Shown: in pieces, positions 36,101 through 47,487 of the stretch
Position numbering within the stretch: position 1 is the stretch's first letter
How the letters are laid out: every line of letters starts with the position of its first letter
Source of the DNA: Heterotrichella gracilis
Lineage: Eukaryota; Sar; Xanthophyceae; Tribonematales; Xanthonemataceae
NCBI GenBank assembly: GCA_032358255.1
Contig: JAULBX010021409.1
Span: forward strand, 1 to 64,000
Reading direction: 5' to 3'
Length of the DNA: 64,000 nucleotides
Notes under the pieces: model-generated
The model's database searches: none
Told to the model about the DNA's origin: nothing
What the model saw: the letters and a program-made list of their open reading frames with translations, nothing else
Made by a program: the position numbers and the translations under genes

Positions 36101-38625
36101 AACAAGGGGTGCATGATGAGAAATGACAGATGCATCACAGCAGGGGCAAGCACATAGGGCAAGCTGACACTGACACTGGCATCAGTATCCAATAGCTAGC
36201 TGTGCACAGTCCACCTACCCAGCACGCTGTTGTGGTTCTCGCGCAGGTATCTGAACTCGCTGCTGGGCGACCAGGGGAAGGTCTCGCCCACCAGCTTGAG
36301 GCTGTCGGTGGCGCTCTTGGTGAACACAACCTGGTACTCCGAGGGCGAGGCGTGGAAGAAGTCCAGCACCATGTCACGGACATCCTCCACAAGGTCCTGC
36401 GGGGCAAATAAATTGTTGTTTGGTTTTGTTTGTGTTATCTGCTGGTTTTATATAAGAAATATACTAGCATCTGGACCTCCAACATTCAAGTCCTTTGGGG
36501 GTGGAATGAGTGGGTTGGGTAGGGTTTAGACTTCAGGGTTTGTTCATGATGACAGTCTAATGGTGGGGCCACAATACTGAAAGCGCCCTCTGCATTGTGC
36601 TGGCAACCGAAATTCTGTTGCATGGCCCAGATGCAACTGCAGTTTAAGAGCCCATCCCAGCGGTAAGCGTCGCCAGCGCAACAGTTTGCACCCACCAATG
36701 TGCGGATGGGCGAGGGGCTGGGGGCAGGGGCGCCGTGGTATGTGGTGCGCTCATAGGTTATAGGGTTTAGGACTGTGCTAGATCGTGGGCACGCAGATCA
36801 GCTGCATGCCATGGATTGGTGGTGGCCATGGGACCAACCAGGCAAAGCCGCATGCCTTTGCAACATGAACCATGCACTGACGTGGGGTGGTGTGCGCACC
36901 GATGTGAGGATGGAGGAGGGGTTGTCGCTGTGCGGGTTGCCATACACGTGCGACTTGAGGTCCGCAAACACCGCATCCAGCTGGGAGTTGCAGTACATGG
37001 ACGACCCCGTGTAGTCCATGTAGTGCCCATTGGCAGGTAGCCTGCACCCGACCTCCGCCGGGTACAGCTCGTCAATGCGCCCTGCATACCCATACTCCGT
37101 GGCGTGGCCCTGCAAGAAGGCCTGCTTTGCCTGGTGCTGGGGGCTGGCGTGGGCGTGGCTGTTGCCGCCATAGCCGTGGCTGTGGTGGTGGTGGCTGTGG
37201 CTGTGGCTGGTGGCGGGGGTCGCCCCGTTGGCGCTCGCATGCCCGTTGCCGTTTCCATTGCCGTTGCTGGCGGCATGTGATGAGCTGGTTGCTGCGGCGC
37301 CATTGGCGCCATTGGCGGTGACGCCGTTGGCTGTGGCAGGCGCAGTGGCAGGCGCAGCGCCGCTGGCGACCGCCATAAGTCGGTCTTGCAGCGAGGAGTT
37401 TTGGGCGCGCAGCCTCTGCAGTTCAACTGCCTTGCTGACCTTGTCCTTTTGAAGGGCGGCCTTCTCCACCGGGATGAGGTAGTTGTTGGGGTCCAGCTTG
37501 AAACCCTTGGTAGGGTTGTCCAGCACAACCTGGAGCAGGATGAGCAGGAAAAACACAGTCAGAAGTGGAAAAGCAATGGCAGGACGGCATCAAGTGGCGC
37601 AAGCTGGTGCGAGGCTGGTTGTTAATCTGAGTGTGTTGCTGTCATGCTTGTATTAAGTCACTGACCTTGATGTTGCTGCGCAGCAGCTTCATGGTAGAGG
37701 GCCCCATGTTGAACCCTATCAGCTTGCCATCCCCGGGGCGGTAGAACCCTACATAGGGCAGTGCTGCCACCGCCTCGGTCTTGCTCAGCTGCTTCAGCTC
37801 ATCCGTCATCATCTGGGGACGCCAACCGGGGTTTGAATTGCCCATATATCGCTCAAGGGCATTATGGGGTTTAAATTGCTCAAATCGCAAAAGGGATTAA
37901 GGAATGAGGTTGGGACGCCCCCTGCTTTTGCTTGCTTCTGCCGGTGACTTTATTGGCGTTTGCATGGGGCTGGCGCTTGCCATCGGCTTGTAAATGACAC
38001 AGCACGGCGTGTTGCCATTAGTTGGTGGATGCACCCCACCTTGATGTCACGCAGGTAACTGTCCCTGTGCTTTGCATACATGGAGCTGATGGCCTGGTAT
38101 ACGTTGCCTCACCTTGACAAAGGTCACCTTCTTCCTCAGCTCCGGGTCAGATGCCAGCCTGCACAACTCTGGCCAGATCTTCTTGCATGTCGGGCACCAG
38201 GTTGCGAAAAAGTCTGCAACAGAGCAAACAAACCGTCTGTCGTACTGCTGCACAGTCCCCAGTTTTGTGGATAAACAAAAAACAGGGAGCCACGACGCAC
38301 CCACAACCACCAGCTGGGAGCCAGCAGTAGTCACGAGTCTGTGAAAGTCCTCCTCGCTGTGAACCTCCTCCCATACCCCGTTGTCTGTCTTCCACCACTC
38401 CGAGACGCCTGTGGTGACAGCGTGAGCCCTCACATCGCTTCTCGACAGCCCAGACCCCGATCCCCAGCCCAGGTGGCCCAACCGTGGTGTCGTGGGTTGG
38501 CGCAGCTGGTTCTGCTTGGAGCCAAGGCAGCGAGACCTCCGCGTTGCAAGGTGGCAGGGAACTGGTCTATGCTGGAGGATCGAGGTCGTGCCCGGTTGGC
38601 TGCGCAGCAGCATGGTCTGCGCCAT
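33138..38625 (-). CDS. Thioredoxin fused to a Moco-sulfurase-like class V aminotransferase
   Basis: Thirteen coding pieces give about 856 aa: 38625-38301, 38213-38113, 38093-38040, 37812-37666, 37529-36900, 36396-36219, 36025-35847, 35621-35473, 35200-35035, 34737-34550, 34159-34044, 33736-33652, 33390-33138. Residues 1-70 look like a plastid transit peptide. A thioredoxin domain (about 85-205) has WCPTC at 114-118. A Gln/Leu helix and a Ser/Gly/His-rich linker (SHSHSHHHHSH near 318-328) lead into an aminotransferase resembling the N-terminal part of MOCOS/ABA3: LLDAAAFVPTQPLDL, SFYKMFGYPTGLGALL with the PLP lysine near 588, GCECNPGAC with the likely catalytic Cys near 753, and IRVSLGYMSTFED. 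The MOSC domain of true sulfurases is absent. The lysine codon is split by an intron. The thioredoxin part holds a frame problem at 38094-38112: either a 19-nt GT..AG intron or an indel. Confidence 0.85.
33807..33842. repeat. Near-perfect 36-bp palindrome in an intron
   Basis: Arms 33807-33823 and 33826-33842 are exact reverse complements (17 bp) around a 2-nt centre, containing GTCGAC in each arm. It can extrude as a cruciform or form an RNA hairpin. It lies between the exon coding for the catalytic-Cys motif and the exon before it. Confidence 0.85.
34438..34475 (-). repeat. Echo of an aminotransferase exon end
   Basis: The donor edge of the exon ending at 34550 (coding for VFGKHHLEN) recurs about 110 bp into the next intron, with the GTGGTGCTT core conserved. 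Confidence 0.75.
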
Positions 38626-39136
38626 TTGGGCTCACCACCGATGCCACCACCAAAACCTGGACAAAACCAACTGATCCTGGCAAGCTCCTAACACGGAATA
38701 TTACAGTCGTAGGACAGGGGTCGTTGATTGCTCCTGCTGCGTGATGGAAAACTATGGCCATGGCATTGGAAGCTCGTGCAAAAATATCAAGAAGTATCTC
38801 AGAGGAGGCGAAGTCGCCCGGCCAGTCCCGGTCTTTCCCATCTCTCGCGGGCGCAGAGCCCACCGAAACTTTGACTAGCGAGCCTCTTTAAAAAGAGGTT
38901 TTGCCAAAGCTACACACCAATCACATTGCCATCAGTGAGTGTGTATATGGCTATGGTAGTTTTCAACCAAGCCAACAGGGCTGCACATACGTTAAATGTC
39001 AACACCGTGCCCATGGCATTGCCTAATAATGTAGTGGTGCCAGCAATACACCACTGCCAATTTCAGCGTTGCCTGGTGATGTGACACGCAAAAACGCAAC
39101 CCTTGTTATCCCTGTATCTCGTTTGCGTTGGTCAAT
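38626..39136. promoter_or_regulatory. Head-to-head promoter region
   Basis: Only 511 bp separate the start codons of the thioredoxin-aminotransferase gene (-) and TFIP11 (+), so both promoters must lie here. I see no clear TATA box on either side. Shared regulation is possible but not shown. Confidence 0.5.
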
Positions 39137-42100
39137 ATGGACGACGAGCAGACGTACGAGCGCTTTGACATGGACAACGACTATGAGGGCATGCAGGAGA
39201 TCGGTGGCGAGTACTTTTACACCACCAAGCGCAAGAAGCAGGCACAAACGCGGGACGACCAGCTCTACGGCGTGTTCGCCGACGACTCGGACTCCGATGG
39301 TGGCGGCCGCAGGCGGCGAAAGGGCAACAAGGAGAACGAGACAGCAGACTACTCCAGACCTGTGGCGTTCGTCTCCACAGGGGTGGTGAACAAGGAACCA
39401 GAGGAAGAGGAAACAGGGTTGTATCCTGAGGATGAGCGGCGTGCGTTGGGGGGTTCTGGGTTGGGTTTTGTTGGGGCTGGTTTGGTGTTCCAGCCTGCCA
39501 CAGTGCAGCAACCTGAGGAGGCAATGGAAGAGGAGGAGGAGGAGCCACCGCTTGCGCAGACTGCGTTTGGAAAGAGGTGGGTGTGGGTAGGGTCGTGGGT
39601 AAACTGCATGATGGTGGTGGCATTGGTGGTGGTGGCTGTGTGGCTGTACCGGAGTTTCAAAGAAAGGTTTTATATCATGGGCTATATGCATGCATATGGG
39701 TGGTGGTGGAATGCATATGCATGCCTATGGGTGTGTACAGCCAACATGGCCCAGGCGCAGTCACCACCACCACAATAACACCACCACCACCACCACACTA
39801 TTGACACCCCAATGCAAACCCCGCCCATGCCACTCCGAACCCACACTGGCTGTGAAACCACATCGTTGTTTTCCTCCACATGCACCACCCAACCCAATAC
39901 GCGCCAGCAACACATCGCCTCCCGGGCGACATCTTACCCCCCCTTGCACATACAACCCACACCGCCCGGCCCCTGCCCCACACGCAGGATCGTGCAGGGC
40001 GCTGCAGAGCGCCGAAAGGAGCAGAAGCAGCGATTCAAGGCCGAGAGGCAGCGCCCAGCGGCGGGTGCCGGGCCGCTGGCAGCGCTAGAAAAGCACGGCA
40101 CAGGCGTGGCCAGCAAGATCATGGAGAAGATGGGGTACAAGACCGGCATGGGGCTGGGCAGGTACGCACAGGGCCACATCCAGGTTTTTCTTAAAAGGGT
40201 TAAGGGTTTAGGGTATGTGCAAGATCATGGAGAAGATGGGGTACAAGACGGGCATGGTCCTGGGCAGGTGAGCGCAGGGCCTTTCAGGCTGGCCAGCTTC
40301 TGGGGGGAGCGCAGGGCCTTTCACGCAAGATGCAGCAGTTTTTGGGTGTTAAGTGTACATTAGTACAGGATCATAGTTAAGATGGGGTACAAGACCGGCA
40401 TGGGGCTGGGCAGGTACGCGCAGGGCTTCAGTGACGGACCCTTATTTCATACAAAATCTGCTTGAAATTTTAATCAGTACAAGATCATGGGGAGAAGTGT
40501 GGTACGAATTTTGGCATGGGGAAAAGCGTGGTACGAATTTGGCATGGGGTTGGGCCGGCAAGGGCAGGGCCACACAGGCTGACCTTACCCAACAAGATCT
40601 CAGATTGCGCGCACAACCATTAAACTGGTGTGGAAGTAAATTCTTAGCCAGGATAGGAATGCTTGGCGCCGGGTATGTTGGGCCTGGCTGTACTGCTGCC
40701 TTGCTGTGAAGTCCTAATGGGCGGACGCCGCGGCGGGCGATTGGATACCCGCATGGGGCTCATGGTGATTGTGCGCCTGGCCAAAGGGAGAAGCAGGGTA
40801 TTGCCACCAACATCGAGGTGAAGCAGCGGCCGCGCAACATGGGGCTGGGCTTCAACGACTTCAAGGAGAGCCACGTGGGGCCAAAGCAGGAGGACAAGGT
40901 GCCGCAGGAGGAGGCACAGGCAAAGGTGAGCTGGAAACCCTGAACTCTAAACCCTACACCCTGAATCGTGGGGCGGGTGCCGCAGGAGGAGGCAACGGTG
41001 GGTGCATGAACTGGAATTCCTAAACATTAAACCCTAAACTACTTTAAATCAATCTCCAAGGAGGCAAAGGCAAAGGTGGGTGCATGAGTGGGAACCTTAA
41101 ACCCCAAACCCTAAACCCTGATCCCCCACACACATCTCATGCACACACAGCCAACCCCACAGCCAGTCTATTAAGCCCACATCCATTGCACGCACCACAT
41201 CCGTTGAATCTGTATCCATCCACACTCACATATGTACCATACCACCATCCCCGTAGCCTGGCAAGGCGGTCCCCATGTGGAAGAAGAGCGCCAGCGCTCC
41301 CCCCAGAAGCCCACTTGTCCCACACACTGCCCATACCCACCCAGCCCCACAAACCAATCCCTCAACCCCGCAACCATAGGAGCAATGCTTCTGCTGCATC
41401 AGCATCTAAAACAATCCGTACTGATATACATCATTCCGCTCCCACCACCACAGCCTGGCAAGCCTGTCCCCATGTGGAAGAAGAAGAACACCGAGCAGCG
41501 CCAGCGCCGCACATACAAGACAGCGGAGGAGGTGATGGAGGGGGGTAGGGAGGGGGCCAGTGGGGCCTCGGCAGCAGCAGCGGCAGCCGCGCCTGTGCGG
41601 CAGACCATCATAGACATGCGGGGCCCGCAGGCGCGCGTGGTGACCAACATGGAGCACCTGAATGTGGAGGAGGTGAAGGAGGACGGAGACCAGGTAGGGT
41701 TTTGTGACAGGGTTTGGGGGCTGTGCCAACGGCATTATGATGTGAGCACAGGTGGCAAGCGGATTTTGGGTCCTTGGTACGCATAACTTGTAACCAACAA
41801 TCTCGCCCATGCCATGTACCGCGTGTGATGCACATTCGCGAGCTGCAGCGCAGGTTGTGTTTACTTATGAATAGACTGTTTATTATATGATTCAACATTT
41901 TTTAATTCGTCTTATTATTATTTTTTATTTTAGGGATTATTATTTTGCTGCTGCCTAGGTGCCCATGCTCAGAGCTGTCGCACAACCTGGGCCTGCTGGT
42001 CTACACCTTCTATATAATGCATTAACCTTTTACCTAAGCCTGCGCCTGCTGGTCTACACCTTGTTTTCCCTTCATGATTCATTATTACTGTACCCTGTAT

Positions 42101-45100
42101 AATTTTCTGCCCAGGTGCCCATGCCCGAGCTGCAGCACAACCTGCGCCTCCTAGTCGACCTCGCCGAGTCAGACATCCAGCGCCTGGACGCGCGCCTGCG
42201 ACACGAAAAAGACACCACCGTCATCCTGGGGAGAGAGCAGTCGAGATTAAGAGAGGAGGTGGAGGCGAGTGCGCAGGCGCTGGAGAGGGCTGGGGGCCTG
42301 CTGGATGAGGTGATGCGGTGCCAGGGGGGTAATGTGGGTCTGGAGGAGCTTGAGGGGAGGTACCGGGAGCTCAAGGCGCGGTACGGGGAGGAGTTTGTGA
42401 TGTACAACCTGGCGGCGCTGGCGCTGGCGCAGGTGAGTTTGGGTGGAACCATCGATGTGCTTTTGAAAATGGTGATTTTGGTGGTTTTGAGCAATTTTCA
42501 TGTCATGCTGGTTGCGGGTGAGGTTCTTTTTGTGATCGGGTGTGGTTGTGGCGAGGATGGACGGCCGGTACGGGGAGGAGTTTGTGATGTACAGCCTGGC
42601 GGCGCTGGCGCAGGCACATGTGGGTGGCGGCAGGGGTTGGGTGGAGTAGATTTGAGGTGCTTGGGGTGTGGTGCTGATGATCCAGGTTGCAAGGATGTTG
42701 TGGGTATGGTATTTGGGTGATGCTGAAGTGGGCAGTGTTGGGAGATTTCTCAGGTATATGCTGCTCCAGGTGGGTGGGAGGATGGTGACGCTGGCCATGG
42801 ACCCTTTGATCCTTGCCCCCCTCTCCCCCTGTCATTCCCCCTCAATCCCTCCACCCCCCTCTCCTCCAGGTGCTCCCCTTGCTCCAAGCCCACATGCACG
42901 CCTGGAACCCACTGACAGACCCCACCCGGGGCACCGCCTACTTTGCCGCATGGCGCCGCCTGCTGCAGAGCGATGCGCAGCGGCACGCGGTGTACGCCGA
43001 AAGCCTAGAGGGTTCTGGCGACGCCTACACGCAGCTTGTTGCGCAGGTGGTGCTGCCGCCGCTGAGGAGCGCAATCACCGCTGGGTGGGACCCTAGGTAA
43101 GGGTTTTGGGTGGGATTGTAATACGTTTTGGTGGGGCGAGGGCAGGGTCGAGGGGTCTTAAACCCTGAGACGTACAGATGGACATCATGAACTCACAAAC
43201 ACCTTGATTTTCATCCAATCCCATGGATGCCGGCCCCATGAAGAGCTGGGAAGCCCTGCCCTCCCGCCTCGCCCAGCACACCTGCTTGACACCACAAACT
43301 TAGTGCAACACTGCATCTCCCGTCACATTTCTCCATAGGCACCATCAGATGACCACCATAACATTACAAAACCTTGCTTTTGCCCTCCAATCCCAGGGAT
43401 GCCGCCCCCATGGAGCACTTCATGGAGAGCTGGGAGGCCCTGCTCCCCCGCCCCGCCCTCGAACACCTCCTAGACACCCTGGTCCTCCCCCGCCTGCGCA
43501 CCGCGGTGCACACATGGGACCCCCTGAAGGACACAGTGGCCATCCACACGTGGCTGCATCCCTGGCTGCCTTTCATGGGATCCCAGATGGAGGAGCTGAC
43601 CCCTGGGATCAGGCACAAGTTTGCCGCCGCGCTGCAGGCCTGGCACCCCAGCGACCACAGCGCGTTTCTCATATTGGCGCCCTGGCACAAGGTGGGTTGT
43701 GGTTGGGGAGGTGGGGTGGAGGATGTACCTCCGTTATGGCACAAGATGGAAGGGGTGAACAGCTGGTGATATGATAGTGCAATTGGCATGGTCTTTGCGG
43801 TTCATAAATAAGGGCATGTACTTCTCGTGGGAACATACTTTCTTGCTCGGGTACTCGTTATTATCATCAGTGCTGTTATTGTACCCAAAACAAAGTATAA
43901 TTGCCCTCCCCGCAACTCCATCCCCAGGTGTTCCACGCAAAAGACTGGGATGCCCTCATGGCGCGATCCATCCTCCCAAAACTGGCCGCCGCCCTGCAAG
44001 AGCTGGTCATCAACCCCGCGCAGCAAGACCTGGAGGCCTTCCATTGGGTGCTGGCCTGGTCCCCGGTGCTGTCCCAGGGACAGCTGGTGGGGATCCTGGA
44101 GGCGCACTTTTTCCCGCAGTGGCACGCGGTGCTGCAGCACTGGCTGGCCAATTCGCCCAACTATGATGAGGTCACCAGGTGGTACCTGGGCTGGAAGGGG
44201 CTGCTGCCGCAGGTAAAACCTCAACCCTAAACCCTAAAACCCTAAACAGTGTTTTTCATCTGATACCTGGGCTGGAAGGGGCTGCTGCTGCAGGTGGGTG
44301 GGCGGGGGAATAGTTTGAGGTGGTTTTACGTGGGAAGGGGTGGGGGCAGAGAATACCCCCCACCTGGTCAAGGATTTAGGGGGCACAAATTGATATTATG
44401 GTGATGGATCCTCCCATCCCCTTACCTGTTGCACCTCCTTTGCATCACATGAAGCCCAAATAAGAATAAGAATGATAATCTACCTGTCGCGCCTCAGAAA
44501 GTCATGGACTACACCGTGGGACAGGGGCTGCATCCATGCACCCCGGAGGTAATGTACACCTCAATCCTAACCCTGGAAGTATTGCATTCCCATCCCGAAT
44601 CCCATCCCCATTCCCCTGCAGGAGCTCCTGGACAACGAGGGCATCTGCCTGCAGCTCAACGCAGCACTTAATTCAAAACACTTATCTCTGTAATTACTGC
44701 ATCTCCATCCCATATCCCATCCTCATCCCCTGCAGGAGCTCCTAGACAACAAGCGCATCCGCCTGCAGCTCAAAGCAGCGCTGAACGCAAAAAAATGAAC
44801 CCTGTAATTCGTGCATCCCCATTCCCACCATCCCCATCCCCCGCAGGAGCTCCTGGACAACGAGCGCATCCGCCTGCAGCTCAACGCAGCGCTCAACGCA
44901 ATGAACAACGCAGTGGACGGCCGCACAGCAGCCCCCTCCTACCCCCACCACCCCCAACCCACAGCCATGTACGGGGTCGCGCCACCCCCCACCGCCCCCG
45001 GCTATCCCCCACAGGGCGGGGCCTATGGGGGTGGGGTGGTGCCGCAGCCGGTGCAGCAGCAGGCGACGTTTGATGCTGCTGACCTGACTATGAAGCAGCT

Positions 45101-45615
45101 GGTGGAGCGGTTTGCTGAGGAGAGCGATGTGGAGTTCCTGCCCAAGCTGGGGCGCACGCACATGGGGCTGCAGGTGAGGATGTGAGGGACAGGGGAGGGG
45201 GTGGAAAGGGGCGATGGGTGTTTTGAGATACCCTACTCGGTTAGGGTTGGTGTGGCTGATGAGAAAGGGGACCAGGCAGGGAGACGGGGGGGAAGAGGGG
45301 GTGCACATTGCGAGTCTTGAGTTTGCTTAATAAGAATATCAGTATAAAATTGTGCAGTTACATCATGCTGACAGTAATTCTTTCAATTTTGTTTTTTGAA
45401 TGTGGTTCTGTCTGCATGACCAACGACAACCCCGGCTCATGCCAACACCGCGCCCCTCCCCCCCACTGCAGGTGTACGCCTTTGGCTCCGTGAGTGTGAT
45501 CATCGACAACGCGCAGAGCGTCATCCGCGCGCTGCTGGGCGACAGGTGGGCGCCGGTGTCGCTGGAGCGGTTGGTCCAGGAGAACGCGACACGTGGCGCT
45601 AGGGGGGGGCGGTAG
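39137..45615 (+). CDS. TFIP11: Tuftelin-interacting protein 11 / STIP, G-patch splicing factor
   Basis: Eleven exons join in phase to 879 aa: 39137-39576, 39988-40161, 40787-40925, 41454-41693, 42115-42432, 42870-43096, 43397-43691, 43928-44212, 44498-44548, 44847-45173, 45472-45615. TFIP11/STIP (yeast Ntr1) recruits and activates the DEAH helicase that takes apart the intron-lariat spliceosome. Visible parts: an acidic TIP_N region from residue 1 (YERFDMDNDYEGM), a G-patch at about 183-225 (SKIMEKMGYKTGMGLGR, continued by EKQGIATNIE), then the conserved GC-factor-like core (DWDALMARSILPKL, HAWNPLTDPTRG) and the C-terminal VYAFGSVSVIIDN and DRWAPVSLE. Length fits the family (about 840-900 aa). 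The exon 3 acceptor is set at the AAAG just before 40787 because only that joins the G-patch in frame. Several introns carry copies of neighbouring exon edges. Confidence 0.95.
40217..40580 (+). repeat. Four echoes of the TFIP11 G-patch exon end
   Basis: Intron 2 holds direct copies at 40217-40280, 40366-40428, 40477-40521 and 40522-40580 of exon 2's end (about 40115-40175, coding for IMEKMGYKTGMGLGR plus the donor and GCACAGGGCC-like flank). The first two are nearly intact; the last two are degenerate. Confidence 0.88.
40973..41310 (+). repeat. Echoes of TFIP11 exon 3 end and exon 4 start
   Basis: Positions 40973-41013 and 41058-41084 copy the exon 3 donor edge (GCCGCAGGAGGAGGC, then GTGGGTGCATGA). 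Positions 41254-41310 copy the acceptor edge of exon 4 (41452-41510, coding for PGKPVPMWKKK). One intron therefore grew from both sides. Confidence 0.85.
41950..42060 (+). repeat. Two echoes of the TFIP11 exon 5 start
   Basis: About 41950-42003 copies the exon 5 acceptor edge (GTGCCCATGC, then CACAACCTG). A shorter trace at 42035-42060 repeats GCGCCTGCTGGTCTACACC. These are the local relatives of the stray copies at 771-947. Confidence 0.8.
44581..44790 (+). repeat. Two echoes of the TFIP11 exon 10 start
   Basis: About 44581-44670 and 44701-44790 copy the acceptor edge of exon 10 (44820-44900), including the CATCCCCATTCCC-like tract, GCAGGAGCTCCT and the segment coding for RLQLNAALNA. Each keeps a usable-looking acceptor AG. 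A separate echo of the exon 8 donor edge lies at 44262-44298. Confidence 0.88.
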
Positions 45616-46656
45616 CGGCGGTGGCTGGGGAGGGAAAGGGCTGTGTGTGGGTCCTGGGTGTGGTGGGGGCAGTGGAAAAGGGTTTATGCCGCATGATGTG
45701 GCCACTGAAGGTTTAGGGTTTAGGGTTGAAGTACGTGTGGCACATGGGATCAGGGTGGGTACGCAACAGCGGGGACGTTGAATGTGGCATGGGGATGGCG
45801 GGGTACCACTACTATTTTTCTCTTTGTTGGTTTTCTCTTGCCATTGACACCACTTTTAGTACCACTAGAGACAGACACAAGGTTTGGGCGATTGATTCAT
45901 CCCACGTCCGCCCGGCCTCACCACAGAGTGCAGTAAGCATCAATGCTGCTTTGTTTGTTTTCCCAACAGCTTACCTACAGTTGCAGTTACAGAGTACTAA
46001 GCATTGTTGCAGCTGATTCAGGTCATTTAGATTTACCAGAAGCGAGCAATTTGGGTGCACCCTTCTCGGAATTTTCTGCGCATGTTGTCTCCGCGTCGCA
46101 ACCCTGTGCACTTTGTGTGATACGTCAACAGCATAGCAAGTCGTATCATGACGGGCGCTGTGAATAGATATTGTTGCAGTTTGAAAAGCAGCATCTATGG
46201 TTGACCAAGGTTGAAGACTAACCGCCGCTGCCTATTTCAAGTCCTTGGACAGGGTACATTGTCAGGTCATCGTGTAAATGACACCTTGCGAATAGAGGGC
46301 CATCATGAACCTTCCCAACAGGTCTGGGAATTGCATAGAAAAATTATATGTGCCAAGGTTCTAAATTGTTCCATTGAAAGTTGCACCCTAACTGAAAACC
46401 CTCAAGGTGCGCACTGGCACCTGATTGGATCTGCGGCAACCCGCAGACGTAAAACAGCAATCATGGCACTAGATCGCAGTTGGCAAAAGCTGGACCACAA
46501 CATTTTGACCTACAACCACTGTCACCACAGTAGTCCTGGACCAAACTGTTGGCAGATAGATCTGCATAGCCATTGCTTTGCAAGCAAGTCCCTCTACAAC
46601 ACTGAAATCTGCACTAGAATATGAACCTTGTCCCCAACACAGCCCAGCCCATCCTC
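45616..46656. other. Convergent spacer downstream of TFIP11
   Basis: About 1 kb between the stop codons of TFIP11 and the IQ-motif gene. A telomere-like run lies near 45712-45728 and a TGTAA near 46273. No coding signal seen. Confidence 0.5.
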
Positions 46657-47487
46657 TTACCCCTCAAGGCAGTATGACAGCTGCAGGTCTGCCGCAAAGT
46701 CTGCAGCTTTTTGCCTCTCCAAGTACCACCTGCCTATGGGCGTGTTGGGGTTGAAGGTGGTCTGCATGCGACACCTCCAGCCCCGAAAACACGCCTGGAT
46801 CCTGGCTGCAGCGCTGTGCACAGCCTCCAAACCCATGTCAGTTGCCAGCAGCTTGGCAAACCGTGCCCTCGAAACTTCTGACAGCCCATAGTCGACTAGC
46901 TTGCCGAGGCTGCTGGCCACGGTGCCATCGGCGCGGTTCCAATAGCTTGAGATGTCGCAGCTTGCGCTGTACCACACCCACGCCCCGGTCTTGTGCCGGC
47001 CCACCAGCCGCCAAGCTGCACCGTCGTATTCGCCCGAGACGCAGCAGGGCACCTTCTCGAGGTTGTCGGGAAAGCCTTCTTGTATTTCTTCCAGCACCCT
47101 AGGGTCCAGCTGGTCGCCAATGATTCCCCGGAAGTGCTCTCTAGCTGGGCAGTAGCCTGTAGGGCCCTCCATAGGGCAATCAAACCCTCCTGCCTCCCAG
47201 TGGGCGCTCGTTGCAGTCTTCAAGTATACAGCCGTAAGTATTGAGTGAAGGTCCGCATTGCCCCATGTAAGGCGATCGGCAGTGCTGCAGCCCACGTCTC
47301 CGCCGCTGCCTCCCCAGCTGTCTGCGTCGCTGTCTTCGCCACTCTTTTCGCCACTGTCATCGGGTTTAACACCACCAAAAACCACAGTGGTATCTTCATA
47401 CGTGGTGTCATCAAACACAAAAAAGTCCTCGGGTAAGTCTAGTAAACGGAAGTTGCGAGCACGCTTGGACAGCTTGGACCGCGGCAT
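46657..47487 (-). CDS. Intronless IQ-motif protein of unknown function
   Basis: A 276-residue single-exon frame from ATG 47485-47487. The N-terminus is basic (MPRSKLSKRAR) and followed by an acidic, Ser/Gly-rich stretch. The middle part is globular, with Cys and Trp (CCVSGEYDGAAWRLVGRHKT). Near the C-terminus AARIQACFRGWRCRM (about residues 227-241) fits the IQ calmodulin-binding pattern IQxxxRGxxxR, followed by NPNTPIGRWYLERQ. I do not recognise the family. Lack of introns sets it apart from its neighbours and matches the BTB gene at 21381-22493. A further upstream in-frame start is less likely because MPRSK has a good basic start context. Confidence 0.65.
   Translation of the reverse strand: MPRSKLSKRARNFRLLDLPEDFFVFDDTTYEDTTVVFGGVKPDDSGEKSGEDSDADSWGGSGGDVGCSTADRLTWGNADLHSILTAVYLKTATSAHWEAGGFDCPMEGPTGYCPAREHFRGIIGDQLDPRVLEEIQEGFPDNLEKVPCCVSGEYDGAAWRLVGRHKTGAWVWYSASCDISSYWNRADGTVASSLGKLVDYGLSEVSRARFAKLLATDMGLEAVHSAAARIQACFRGWRCRMQTTFNPNTPIGRWYLERQKAADFAADLQLSYCLEG

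Noticed and set aside
36767-37528. A 253-codon minus-strand frame rich in Pro, Thr and Ala
   Set aside because: It is the shifted-frame shadow of the linker exon of the thioredoxin-aminotransferase gene, which is supported by phase and by domain content on both sides.
40217-40580. Extra G-patch exons in TFIP11
   Set aside because: The copies break the frame or repeat only part of the motif, and the gene joins in phase without them. They fit the exon-edge echo pattern.
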